The position numbers and the translations under genes were made by a program. From CAYMAZ01 sp964428185 (lineage in GTDB: Bacteria; Bacteroidota; Bacteroidia; Bacteroidales; DTU049), in the NCBI GenBank assembly GCA_964428185.1, contig CAYRXH010000064.1, positions 1-14,888 of the forward strand: 14,888 nucleotides of DNA. Direction: 5' to 3'. This document shows, piece by piece, positions 1-7,199 of the stretch. The stretch's first letter is position 1. Each line of letters begins with the position of its first letter. Under the pieces are notes generated by a model. That model was not told the DNA's origin and searched no databases. It saw only the letters and a program-made list of their open reading frames with translations.

Positions 1-109
1 GCTAAGGATTAAAAATATCCGAAGTGAATATATAACCTGAAATTTGTTAAAATATTGCAAAGAAAGTGTTTTTTTTCAGAAACTATCCTGAAACAGATGC
101 TTCTTATTT

Positions 110-1180
110 TCATGAACAGGGAATAAACCTGCATGCAGTTGCCTTAAATCCTATCCATACTGTTTTTTTCAGATGAAGTGACAGATTTTGAAACGAGGCT
201 TTGCTTATTAAAGCTGTTATTTTCATACCGGCATCTACAACAACTTCCATTCCGTTTCTTCTTGGAATCACTTCAGTGACAATACCTTTAAAATTATTTA
301 TTACTGAAGAATTATCCGGTTTATCAAGTGATAAAAAAATATCTTTTGTGTTCAGAGCCAGATAACCATTTGCCACTTTGGCATCAGATTGTATTCTGAT
401 GAGAATGTCACTTCCCGAAGGCTGAACCAGACGCAAGTCGTCTTCCGATAAACCGGAAAGGACATTTACTCTGAAAAAGTTTTTAATCCCGGACAGACCG
501 GCCACAAAATCGTTCTGGGGGTTCATAAATACATCTTCGGTCATTCCTGATTGGATAATAATGCCGTTATCAATGACTGCCACTTTGTTCGACAGAGAAA
601 CCGTTTCTTCAAAATCATGGGTTACGTGGATAATTGTTTGTCCGCTTCGATTGATTTTTCGCAGTAGTGACAGCAACTCGTCTTTATGATGGATGTCAAG
701 CGAAGAAAGGGGTTCATCCAGGAGCAGTAACTGAGGTTTCACAACAAGTGCTCTGGCAAGAGCTACTCTTTGAGCTTCACCTCCTGATAAATTAGCCGGC
801 ATTCTGCGTAATAAGTGCTCAATTGAAACAAAAGTAGCCATTTCTGCAATCCTGCCGGAAATTTCCTTGGAATTTATTTTATGACTTTTCAGTGTAAACG
901 CTATATTATCATATACACTAAGATGAGGAAAGAGAGCTGTGTCCTGATAAACCAGTATGATATTCCTGTTTTGAATTTTGGTTTTGCTGATGTCGGTGTT
1001 ATTCAGGAGGATTGACCCGGTGTTCTGAGTTCTTAGTCCTGCAATAATTTCAAGCAGCATGGATTTTCCTGATCCTGATTTTCCAAGTAAAACGAAATAA
1101 TCTCCTTTTTCAACTTCAAGACAGATGTTGTGCAGTGAGAATCCATGATATGATTTACAGATGTTTTGCAGTCTGAACAT
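110..1180 (-). CDS. wtpC: Tungstate/molybdate ABC transporter ATP-binding protein (WtpC/ModC type)
   Basis: This is the cytoplasmic ATPase that powers oxyanion import through the permease encoded just upstream. Numbered from the ATG at 1180 (356 aa), Walker A GKSGSGKS is at 33-40, the Q-loop Gln at about 79, the ABC signature LSGGE at 131-135, Walker B LLLLDEP with D155/E156, and the switch His in HVTHD at 188. Residues about 285-350 (FKGIVTEV...ISKASF) look like the TOBE/Mop-type C-terminal domain of ModC-class ATPases. An in-frame ATG lies at 1201, but I prefer 1180. It is preceded by GAGGA at a 7-nt spacing, follows the wtpB stop by 1 nt, and gives the usual ABC N-terminus (MFRLQNICKSY). 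It is the last gene of the wtpABC operon. I see no hairpin plus T-tract terminator in the 109 bases after it. All catalytic motifs are intact. Tungstate versus molybdate cannot be decided from the ATPase. Confidence 0.93.
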   Translation of the reverse strand: MFRLQNICKSYHGFSLHNICLEVEKGDYFVLLGKSGSGKSMLLEIIAGLRTQNTGSILLNNTDISKTKIQNRNIILVYQDTALFPHLSVYDNIAFTLKSHKINSKEISGRIAEMATFVSIEHLLRRMPANLSGGEAQRVALARALVVKPQLLLLDEPLSSLDIHHKDELLSLLRKINRSGQTIIHVTHDFEETVSLSNKVAVIDNGIIIQSGMTEDVFMNPQNDFVAGLSGIKNFFRVNVLSGLSEDDLRLVQPSGSDILIRIQSDAKVANGYLALNTKDIFLSLDKPDNSSVINNFKGIVTEVIPRRNGMEVVVDAGMKITALISKASFQNLSLHLKKTVWIGFKATACRFIPCS

Positions 1181-1181
1181 T

Positions 1182-1973
1182 TTAGTTTCCTCTTGTTTCA
1201 TTTTTTTTCGCTAATAGTCTCATTCCAACAAAGAACAGGAGTGTTATGACGACAAACACAACTGCAACAGGAGTTGCATATCTGAGCCCGAAAGATGCAA
1301 ACCGTTCATAAATAAGTACTGGTGTAACCATGGGATGATAGGCCACAATGACTACGGCACCAAACTCACTCATCCCTCTTGCCCACATCATAATGCTTCC
1401 TGTGAGGATGCCCCTCCAGGCCAGTGGCAGACTGATTTTGAAAAATACTCTTGCTGGTGAAGCTCCCAGATTGAGTGCTGCTTTTTCAAGTCGTTCTGGA
1501 ACAGCAGAGAAAGCATCAATGGCCGAATTGAGCAGAAAAGGAACACTTACAAATGCCATGGCAAGAATTATTGCAGCAGGATTTCCCACCAGATCAAAAC
1601 CAACATAAGAGGTTGCCTTGCCAAGAAAAGAATCACGTGATATCAAGCCCAATATTGCAATTCCCGCTGCTGAATGTGGAATAACCACGGGCAAATTGAT
1701 GATGCCAAGCAAAAGTCCCCGTACTTTGAACTTTTTCCTTGCCAGAATATATGCCAGCGGAATAGCCCCCAAAGCAAAAATCAAAGTGGCAGCCATTGAA
1801 GTCCATAATGTGAGACGAATGCTTCGAGCAACCTCTGAATCAAAAATTGTATCTGAAACCTGAGAAGAATCAACCGATAAAAACATTCCGGCAAGAGGAG
1901 CTATGATAAACAGCAGAACAAGTCCTCCCAGAAAATTGAGGAATAAGTTAAATTTGTCTATTCCTTTTTTCAT
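1182..1973 (-). CDS. wtpB: Tungstate/molybdate ABC transporter permease (WtpB/ModB type)
   Basis: Inner-membrane channel subunit of the oxyanion importer, 263 aa, within the usual size for ModB/WtpB permeases. About six hydrophobic segments are visible (roughly residues 11-33, 55-78, 87-111, 131-150, 187-213 and 232-254). The cytoplasmic EAA loop that docks on the ATPase is recognisable at 163-182 (E-K-A-A-L-N-L-G, then I-S-L-P-L). This is the binding-protein-dependent transport permease fold. The ATG at 1973 follows the wtpA stop by 19 nt. The stop TAA (1184-1182) lies 1 nt before the preferred wtpC start, so the three genes should be co-transcribed and the last two translationally coupled. 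No irregularity in length or motif was seen. Family membership rests on the EAA loop plus the neighbours; the exact anion is inferred from WtpA. Confidence 0.93.
   Translation of the reverse strand: MKKGIDKFNLFLNFLGGLVLLFIIAPLAGMFLSVDSSQVSDTIFDSEVARSIRLTLWTSMAATLIFALGAIPLAYILARKKFKVRGLLLGIINLPVVIPHSAAGIAILGLISRDSFLGKATSYVGFDLVGNPAAIILAMAFVSVPFLLNSAIDAFSAVPERLEKAALNLGASPARVFFKISLPLAWRGILTGSIMMWARGMSEFGAVVIVAYHPMVTPVLIYERFASFGLRYATPVAVVFVVITLLFFVGMRLLAKKNETRGN
1188..1192 (-). promoter_or_regulatory. Shine-Dalgarno that decides the wtpC start
   Basis: GAGGA on the minus strand lies 7 nt upstream of the ATG at 1180, inside the last codons of wtpB. Strong Shine-Dalgarno sites are uncommon in Bacteroidota. 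This one therefore supports re-initiation at 1180 by translational coupling with wtpB (stop at 1182-1184) rather than use of the ATG at 1201, which would lie before the site. Confidence 0.6.
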
Positions 1974-1992
1974 TAAAAATGTTTATAGTAAA

Positions 1993-2958
1993 TTATAAAT
2001 TCTCCAATTTCAGAACATTATCCTGCAGCTCTTTAGGGATTGAGTCATAAAACTTTGACTTTTGGGGCGGAAGTAAGTTCTGCCCGTTTTTTTCAATAAT
2101 GGCACCGCCCTTTTTAGGATTGAGAAAGAAAAGGACGAAATCAAGTGCAGATTGTGGGTTTTTAGCTACTGTGGGAATGCATATTCCATACACTATTGGT
2201 GCTCCCTTTTCTTCATACTTTGAATAAGGGTTTTTTCCAATTGTGAAAAACGATGCTTTTGCATACCATTCAGAGAGAGAGGGATTGCTCAAGTTGATTT
2301 CATCAGGCAGTTCAACATAGGAGAAGTTGTGCTGTACAGCAATTGATTTATAGATGTAGAGGTAATCAACGGTATTTTTCTCAAGCATGGCAATGAGGTC
2401 GGTCTCCTTGGGACGCATAAAATTAAGATCCTTTGCCAGTAAGTTTTCTGATATTTCTGGATTGTTGTAATACAAATCCGAAAGCAGCATCATTAGTACA
2501 GATCTCACTCCGCATGGATCGGCATCGGGTGATGAACGGGCAGTGAGCACGTCGGGTCGTGAAAGATACTCAAACCAGTTGTCGCCATTGACTTGACCTG
2601 CAAATTTGGATTTTGAAGTATAGGCAAGCACCATCTCATTTCCTGCAAAGGGAATGCTCCAACTGGCATATTCGGGCATAAGGAAAGATTCTATGATTTT
2701 ATCGTCGGCAGAGATATACACATCGCATGGTTTTTTCAACTCTGTTATTTGCCGTGCGCCATCTTTGCTGCCCCAGGCTTCGGTAAGAATTTTTACATCC
2801 GGATGTTCCTCTTTATAAGCTTCGACAATTTGCTTGACCACCAATGACAAACTCCCTGCATGGATGATGTGGATCGTATTCTGTTTTTGCCCTTTATTGC
2901 ATGATACGATCGTTGTTATAGAAAAAATTACAAATGTAAGTCGTAACATTTTAGTCAT
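1993..2958 (-). CDS. wtpA: Tungstate/molybdate-binding lipoprotein (WtpA family)
   Basis: Substrate-binding component that captures WO4/MoO4 oxyanions outside the inner membrane. From the ATG at 2958 the protein is 321 aa. A hydrophobic signal ends in the lipobox I-V-S-C, so it should be lipid-anchored. WtpA-family landmarks follow in order: HAGSLS, WGSKDGARQITEL, FAGNEMVLAYT, SSPDADPCGVR, RPKETDL, IYKSIAVQH and VELPDEINL. In archaeal ModA/WtpA structures two carboxylates complete an octahedral oxyanion site. The Asp of DADPCG is a likely counterpart of one; I cannot fix the Glu without an alignment. Other in-frame ATGs lie at 2982 and 2949. I chose 2958 because an A/T-rich stretch precedes it and it gives a compact signal sequence. 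It is the first gene of wtpABC, with a TAnnTTTG element about 40 nt upstream. WtpA proteins usually favour tungstate, but molybdate is equally possible here. Confidence 0.93.
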   Translation of the reverse strand: MTKMLRLTFVIFSITTIVSCNKGQKQNTIHIIHAGSLSLVVKQIVEAYKEEHPDVKILTEAWGSKDGARQITELKKPCDVYISADDKIIESFLMPEYASWSIPFAGNEMVLAYTSKSKFAGQVNGDNWFEYLSRPDVLTARSSPDADPCGVRSVLMMLLSDLYYNNPEISENLLAKDLNFMRPKETDLIAMLEKNTVDYLYIYKSIAVQHNFSYVELPDEINLSNPSLSEWYAKASFFTIGKNPYSKYEEKGAPIVYGICIPTVAKNPQSALDFVLFFLNPKKGGAIIEKNGQNLLPPQKSKFYDSIPKELQDNVLKLENL

Positions 2959-2996
2959 AATTATTATTTTAACGTCTTGCATATTGTTTCAGGTCG

Positions 2997-3004
2997 CAAA
3001 TATA
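2997..3004 (-). promoter_or_regulatory. Predicted -7 promoter element of the wtpABC operon
   Basis: The minus strand reads TATATTTG, an exact match to the Bacteroidota primary sigma -7 consensus TAnnTTTG. It lies 38 nt upstream of the preferred wtpA ATG and would give a start site near 2990. No good TTTG -33 element is visible 17-23 nt further upstream. This is consistent with an activated or regulated promoter but does not prove one. Confidence 0.5.
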
Positions 3005-3052
3005 GGTGGAATTTCTATGCGTTAATCATTATGATAGAAGATTTTTGCCACA

Positions 3053-3065
3053 ATGACTATGTCAT
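3053..3065. promoter_or_regulatory. Palindrome upstream of wtpA, candidate operator
   Basis: ATGAC and GTCAT form a perfect inverted repeat around a 3-base centre (TAT), about 50 bp upstream of the wtpA -7 element. The half-site recurs singly at 3096-3100 and, inverted, at 3134-3138. A ModE-like regulator is encoded nearby, so an operator role is reasonable. The sequence does not match the enterobacterial ModE box as I know it. Confidence 0.3.
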
Positions 3066-3118
3066 ACTAAGATTTGCTTGCATTTTTTTCTAAACATGAC
3101 TAAAATTAATTTTTGAAT

Positions 3119-3130
3119 ATTTCATGAAAT
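3119..3130. promoter_or_regulatory. 12-bp perfect palindrome upstream of wtpA
   Basis: ATTTCATGAAAT is a perfect palindrome without spacer, about 115 bp upstream of the wtpA -7 element. It may be a regulator site. In AT-rich intergenic DNA a 12-bp palindrome can also arise by chance, so the assignment is weak. Confidence 0.22.
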
Positions 3131-3270
3131 TCAGTCATAAGTTAGATTATCACAGGTATAATTGAATGAAAAAAAGATATATTTTATCAGTTGCATCTTA
3201 ATTACTTAATTTTATTGCACTTCTGGTAAGCATTGTCCATGTGAAAATTAGAAAATAGCCAGTCAGTACA

Positions 3271-4173
3271 TTAAAAAAATGGGTTATGAACTGGATTGCG
3301 TGCAATGAACAATCTGGCTCTTGTTTGGTAGTCTTTTAGAAATAGAAATGAAACCACCCAGTCATTTCTATACGAGTCAGTGTCAAAAAAAAATCTGTAT
3401 TTTCCTGTTCGGACGGCTACACTTTCATTTCTTCGGAAATAATTTTCATTCTGCCAGTATATCATTGTTAATAGGTTGGCAGAACTGAATTTGCCCGAGT
3501 ATTTAACCCTTGCAAAGTGTGTGTTATATTTGTTTTAGGTTCTAAGTTTATCAAAAAACTTTGATTTCTTATTCTATGAGGTCATCCAGATAGTTGTTTT
3601 CTTTTTTAAAATATCCGAAGTTTCATTAAAAGCGTATCCTAATGTCCCGTTTAAGCCAAGTACTTTCATAAAATTGGTGAACTCAGTGACAGAAATTCAA
3701 CATAAGTTGTATTATTTTGCGATCTTGGTTTGATCAGTTCCTGAGTGACAATTTCACCAAATTGCAAACAAGCCTGAAGTTCTATCATAACAGCCACCGA
3801 GGCTTTCTCCCTTTTAAAATTCATTGCTGAGAATGTCCATGTTTTAGACTCAGCAAGACCTTTGTATGTTGAGAACACAGATTCAAAATTATAGTTGCAA
3901 AAGTCTGTGTCTAATAGAACATTCTGTGTACCATTGTTATAGGAGGTCATTAACTTAGCAAATGGAATTATTTCGCAGATTGCTTCTATTCTTGGAGCTT
4001 CATTAAACTTTCCATTTGCTAATGAGTTTCTGTCAATATGGAATAATTATCTTTAATCAATCAGATTTGTGGTGTTCTGATAATCGGTATTTTTTGCATG
4101 AATTGGCAAACTGCCATAGAATGAGAATGAATGAGATGAATAAATATACAAGTCGTTTTTTTAAATCTTCCAT
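3271..4173 (-). pseudogene. Decayed gene for an exported envelope protein (broken frames)
   Basis: Reading leftward from the ATG at 4173, a 38-codon frame encodes a charged start, a hydrophobic stretch and A-N-S-C, a typical lipoprotein or Sec signal. It stops at 4057. A second frame is open from about 4046 to its TGA at 3666 (about 126 codons, containing FSTYKGLAESKTWTFSAMNF). A third frame starts at the ATG at 3669, overlapping that TGA, and reads MKVLGLNGTLGYAFNETSD. It meets TAG and TAA and then runs open again from 3465 to 3271, ending N-P-F-F. Alternating polar/hydrophobic stretches (ARVKYSGKFSSANLL, WVVSFLFL) and the terminal Phe are compatible with a beta-barrel or other envelope protein, but I recognise no family. 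The blocks are contiguous on one strand, which suggests one ancestral gene of about 300 codons with at least two frame changes and two nonsense codons. Alternatively some blocks are chance open frames. Confidence 0.35.
4057..4173 (-). CDS. 38-residue lipoprotein-like peptide (or 5' remnant of a decayed gene)
   Basis: The short frame from the ATG at 4173 to TGA has the layout of a lipoprotein signal: M-E-D-L-K-K-R, a hydrophobic core (LVYLFISFILILWQF), then A-N-S-C-K-K and a short polar tail ending H-H-K-S-D. An in-frame stop lies 15 nt upstream of the ATG, so this is the first possible start. No Shine-Dalgarno or TAnnTTTG element is evident just upstream. It is either a very small lipoprotein gene or the surviving 5' end of the decayed gene that continues in another frame to its left. 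I favour the latter because the coding-like blocks follow directly. Confidence 0.25.
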   Translation of the reverse strand: MEDLKKRLVYLFISFILILWQFANSCKKYRLSEHHKSD

Positions 4174-4209
4174 GCTTGCTGTAGGTCAATTGGGTTAGAG
4201 TAGATTTTT

Positions 4210-4649
4210 TTATAAAATTAATTCAGCGAAAAATGCACCTGCATATCCAAAAAGCAGATGAGTAGTTATGTGATATAAAGCACCTTTCAGGAATGATTTG
4301 TAATGCATTTCACCGAAAAGGACATAAGCAACCGGATAGCAGCAATAATTGCCAGGCAAACGTGAAACAAAAACCTGTATCCGATCATTCAGCACTGTTA
4401 TTTGGAAGAAATTCAGTGCAGCCCACAACTATCTAGTCAAAAGAACCAAGCAGTTTTACTTTTAAAGAAGAAGAACTGTTGTGAGATGTATATGGTATTC
4501 TGTCATCAACGAGTAACTGATGCCTTAAAATGATTACAGCAAAAAGTATCCCTGCATCTGACAGGGATAACAGTAACTGTCTTGCATATAACCCGCTCCT
4601 AACTATCTCAGATTATCAGTATATCATACATGCCGGTTGTTACATTCAT
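4210..4649 (-). pseudogene. Probable decayed small membrane-protein gene downstream of the ModE-like gene
   Basis: Three coding-like blocks lie head to tail on the minus strand in three frames. The ATG at 4649 reads MNVTTGMYDILII and then stops. The next frame gives about 58 open codons, including LYARQLLLSLSDAGILFAVI, and ends at TAG. The last begins at about 4428 without an ATG (TTG directly after a stop), contains VFVSRLPGNYCCYPVAYVLF and GALYHITTHLLFGYAG, and ends ELIL at 4210. Together they would make roughly 145 residues with two hydrophobic segments. I do not recognise the family. The pattern fits a gene broken by two frameshifts and located about 50 nt after the ModE-like gene. Chance open frames in AT-rich DNA remain possible. 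Confidence 0.28.
4541..4569 (-). terminator. Possible Rho-independent terminator behind the ModE-like gene
   Basis: On the minus strand TATCCCTG and CAGGGATA pair as a perfect 8-bp stem around a 7-nt loop, followed by C and five T residues. It lies about 130 nt beyond the stop of the ModE-like gene and could end that transcript, separating it from wtpABC. It sits inside the decayed reading frame described above, so an older coding origin is possible. Confidence 0.45.
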
Positions 4650-4699
4650 ACTTTTTTTTATAATATAAACTCCCGTATAATTACCATCAATCCATAAAC

Positions 4700-5074
4700 T
4701 TACAAAGCTGTTTTCACAAGTTGCCGGAATTTGTCAGAAATCCTTTCAAACTCCTTGTCTGATTCTATATGAATCTGTTTGAATATATCAACGAATTTTT
4801 TTCCTTTTTCTGTTAGGCAGGTCTGTCCTCCGCCACCCGATCCTCCCCGAGACCTTTCTATGATTCTGAAACCCAGCCGTTTTTCAATTGATTGGAGTCT
4901 GTTCCATGTGGCTCTGTAGCCCCAACCCATCTTTTCAACAGCATTTTTCAGAGATCCGGTTTCTTCAATTGCCCTAAACAATTCCCATTTTCCATCTCCG
5001 AAGATGGATTCACCTTTGCTGTTTTCCAGCCATAGTTTATATCTGATCACATATTGACTTTGATTTTCTGCCAT
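4700..5074 (-). CDS. ModE-like winged-helix transcriptional regulator (DNA-binding domain only)
   Basis: A small DNA-binding protein, 124 aa from the ATG at 5074. The core GDGKWELFRAIEETGSLKNA, the recognition region MGWGYRATWNRLQSIEKRLG, and the glycine-rich GGSGGGGQTCLTEKG wing match the LysR-type winged helix of ModE N-terminal domains. The C-terminal molbindin (TOBE/Mop) domains that sense molybdate in enterobacterial ModE are absent; the protein ends soon after the helix following the wing. The frame extends upstream to GTG at 5131 and ATG at 5125. I chose 5074 because family members begin about a dozen residues before the conserved YKLWLE. It is divergent from the antiporter gene and lies on the same strand as wtpABC, about 1.7 kb upstream of it. 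By family and context it likely controls oxyanion uptake, but without a ligand domain how it senses the anion is open. Confidence 0.85.
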   Translation of the reverse strand: MAENQSQYVIRYKLWLENSKGESIFGDGKWELFRAIEETGSLKNAVEKMGWGYRATWNRLQSIEKRLGFRIIERSRGGSGGGGQTCLTEKGKKFVDIFKQIHIESDKEFERISDKFRQLVKTAL

Positions 5075-5158
5075 AGAATTTCTTTTTGCCACGAATTTAT
5101 ATAAAATTCCGGTTAGGGAGTTCATATTCACTCAAATGCTTACCTGTGATTTTTTTAT

Positions 5159-5166
5159 TATTTTTG
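5159..5166 (+). promoter_or_regulatory. Predicted -7 promoter element of the antiporter gene
   Basis: TATTTTTG is an exact TAnnTTTG match ending 16 nt before the ATG at 5183, implying a leader of about 10 nt. No convincing -33 TTTG is present. The gap to the divergent ModE-like gene is about 108 bp from its preferred start. Confidence 0.42.
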
Positions 5167-5182
5167 TTAAAAATACCTCATT

Positions 5183-7198
5183 ATGCATTATGAATTTCTA
5201 CAGTCACTGGTTATAGTGTTCAGTGTTTCAGCGCTGAGTGTATTTATTTTAAACCGGTTCAAAATTCCTTCTCTGGTTGGATTTCTGGTTGCAGGAATTG
5301 TTATCGGACCACATGCTCTGGGTTTGGTTCATGAAATAAAAGAGATTGAAGTGTTTGCTGAAGTCGGTGTTATTCTCCTTTTATTCACTCTTGGGATGGA
5401 GTTTTCACTGAAAAAGCTTCTCAGAATGAAGCGAATTGTGTTTGGTTCAGGCTCTTTTCAGGTAATACTAACCATCGGCTTTACATTGCTTATTGCTTTG
5501 ATATTTTTGAACTTTTCATTTGAGGATGCGGTATTCTGGGGTTTTTTAATTTCGTTAAGCAGCACAGCAATAGTTGTTAAATCAATTGCTGACAAGAATG
5601 AATATTCAACACCGCAGGGTAGAGCAATGATAGGTATTGTGTTGTTTCAGGATTTGAGTGTTGTATTGTTTATTGTTCTTGTACCCATGATTGGAGGTGC
5701 TGTTGCATTTTCCTTCGCAGAAACATTGATGATACTAATAAAAGCTATTGCTGTTATTGTGTTTGTTATTGCTGGTTCACGATGGCTTGTTCCTTATGTT
5801 TTTGACAGGATAGTTAGAACAAAAAGCCGTGAACTATTTATCATCAGTATAATGTTGTTTTGCATTGGGACAGCAATGTTTACTAGTTCCATGGGTTTGT
5901 CATTATCTCTGGGGGCATTTCTGGCAGGTATGATGCTTTCAGAATCTGATTATGCGTATCAGGCTATGGCAGATGTTGTACCGTTTAAGGAAAGTTTCAT
6001 GGGATTGTTTTTTGTTTCGGTTGGCATGCTGTTAAATGTGAGTTTTGCCATGGATAACATTTTAGCAGTGGTCGTTTTTTTTGTTTTGATTCTGTTTGGA
6101 AAAGCACTAATTGGGTATTTTTCAGTAATAGTGGCAGGATTTTCTTCACGTAACGCAATAATAGCTGGTTTGGGTATTGCGCAGATTGGTGAGTTTTCTT
6201 TTATCCTTGCTCTTGAAGGAAGGAAATACGGACTCATCAATGATGATCTATATCAGATATTTATCGCTACTTCAATTCTTTCAATGCTTGCTACTCCATT
6301 TATTTTCAGAGTTGCTGTTCCCTTTGCAGGATGGGCTGTCAGAAATTTTGCTCCTGGGCATTATAAAAATCATAACCCTATGCTTTTTTCTAAGGCTCAT
6401 GCTGATCAGGGTTTTAAGACACATCATATTATTATTGCCGGGTTTGGCTTTAATGGGAAAAATCTGGCTTCAATTCTTAAAAATGCTGAAATTCCCTATG
6501 TTATTCTTGATCTTGATATGAATCTGGTCAAGGAATACAAGTCTAAAGGAGAACCCATTTATTATGGTGATGCCACTTCGGCTGATGTTCTGATTCATCT
6601 CGGGGTGAAAAAAGCCAAAATGCTGGTTTGCACCCTTTCAGATCCCATTTCGCAGAGAATGGTTATCAGTAATGCCAGAAAACACAATAAATGTCTTCAC
6701 ATTCTTGTGCGCACCAAACATGTTAAAGCTGTTGAAGAATTAAAAAGTATTGGGGCAAATGATGTTATTCCTGAGGAATTTGAAACTTCACTCGAGATCT
6801 TTCATAGGGTATTCCTCTACTATAATATGCCTCCTGAAACAATTGACAATACTCTCGAACTTATAAGACAAAACAACTACTCATTGCTCAGGGATGCGAG
6901 TCAGGATAAAATGAGCATCCTTGGAAAACTTCAATGTATTCCCGAAGTTGACATACGTTCATCTAAAATTTCAGGACGGTCCAAACATATTGGAAAAACT
7001 GTGAGAGAGATGAATGTCAGACAGGAAATCGGTGTTACTGTTTTGGCAATCAGAAGAGGTCACGAACTTATTACAACGCCAAACATAGAAATTCCATTGA
7101 TGCAAAACGATATCCTGTTGTTTACAGGGGATAATGAAAGTATTTCAAAAGCAATGGATTTTTTCAACTCAGTAGAATCAGGATATCAAAAAAAATAA
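5183..7198 (+). CDS. CPA2-family cation (K+/Na+):proton antiporter with TrkA-N and TrkA-C domains (KefB/KefC-like)
   Basis: Inner-membrane monovalent cation/H+ exchanger, 671 aa. Residues about 5-385 form the multi-helix CPA2 exchanger domain, with GVILLLFTLGMEFSLKKLL, SSTAIVVKS and the LFQDLS motif (Q156/D157) of the transport core. A cytoplasmic TrkA-N (RCK) domain at about 410-530 has the nucleotide-binding loop GFGFNG (420-425) after a beta-strand and an acidic residue in ILDLD (443/445) at the end of the second strand. A TrkA-C domain occupies about 585-668 (GRSKHIGKTVREMNVRQEIG...LMQNDILLFTGD). This is the full KefB/KefC/Ybal-type architecture at normal length, so gating by NAD(H) or another nucleotide is expected. 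I do not see evidence for glutathione-adduct gating as in E. coli KefC. The ATG at 5183 follows a -7 element closely. The TAA is one base from the stop of the convergent coiled-coil gene. Confidence 0.93.
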   Translation: MHYEFLQSLVIVFSVSALSVFILNRFKIPSLVGFLVAGIVIGPHALGLVHEIKEIEVFAEVGVILLLFTLGMEFSLKKLLRMKRIVFGSGSFQVILTIGFTLLIALIFLNFSFEDAVFWGFLISLSSTAIVVKSIADKNEYSTPQGRAMIGIVLFQDLSVVLFIVLVPMIGGAVAFSFAETLMILIKAIAVIVFVIAGSRWLVPYVFDRIVRTKSRELFIISIMLFCIGTAMFTSSMGLSLSLGAFLAGMMLSESDYAYQAMADVVPFKESFMGLFFVSVGMLLNVSFAMDNILAVVVFFVLILFGKALIGYFSVIVAGFSSRNAIIAGLGIAQIGEFSFILALEGRKYGLINDDLYQIFIATSILSMLATPFIFRVAVPFAGWAVRNFAPGHYKNHNPMLFSKAHADQGFKTHHIIIAGFGFNGKNLASILKNAEIPYVILDLDMNLVKEYKSKGEPIYYGDATSADVLIHLGVKKAKMLVCTLSDPISQRMVISNARKHNKCLHILVRTKHVKAVEELKSIGANDVIPEEFETSLEIFHRVFLYYNMPPETIDNTLELIRQNNYSLLRDASQDKMSILGKLQCIPEVDIRSSKISGRSKHIGKTVREMNVRQEIGVTVLAIRRGHELITTPNIEIPLMQNDILLFTGDNESISKAMDFFNSVESGYQKK

Positions 7199-7199
7199 A

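Noticed and set aside
68..93. Inverted repeat TTTCAG/CTGAAA downstream of wtpC
   Set aside because: The T-run is on the wrong side for either strand's transcript to use it as a terminator; the stem is only 6 bp.
1348..1863. Plus-strand open frames of 81-86 codons opposite wtpB
   Set aside because: They mirror the hydrophobic wtpB codons in the antisense frame, with no plausible protein features; wtpB is clearly the real gene.
3167..3202. Tiny plus-strand frame MKKRYILSVAS upstream of wtpA
   Set aside because: It resembles the start of a signal peptide but stops after 11 codons with nothing protein-like following in any frame.
12..3621. Exact 14-base direct repeat AAAATATCCGAAGT at 12-25 and 3608-3621, bracketing wtpABC
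   Set aside because: A single 14-mer pair is not unexpected by chance in 15 kb of AT-rich DNA, there is no transposase or att-like context, and the flanking bases differ at once.
4016..4198. 60-codon plus-strand frame in the decayed tract
   Set aside because: It lies opposite the export-signal frame and has no recognisable domain or start signal; the minus-strand reading is more protein-like.
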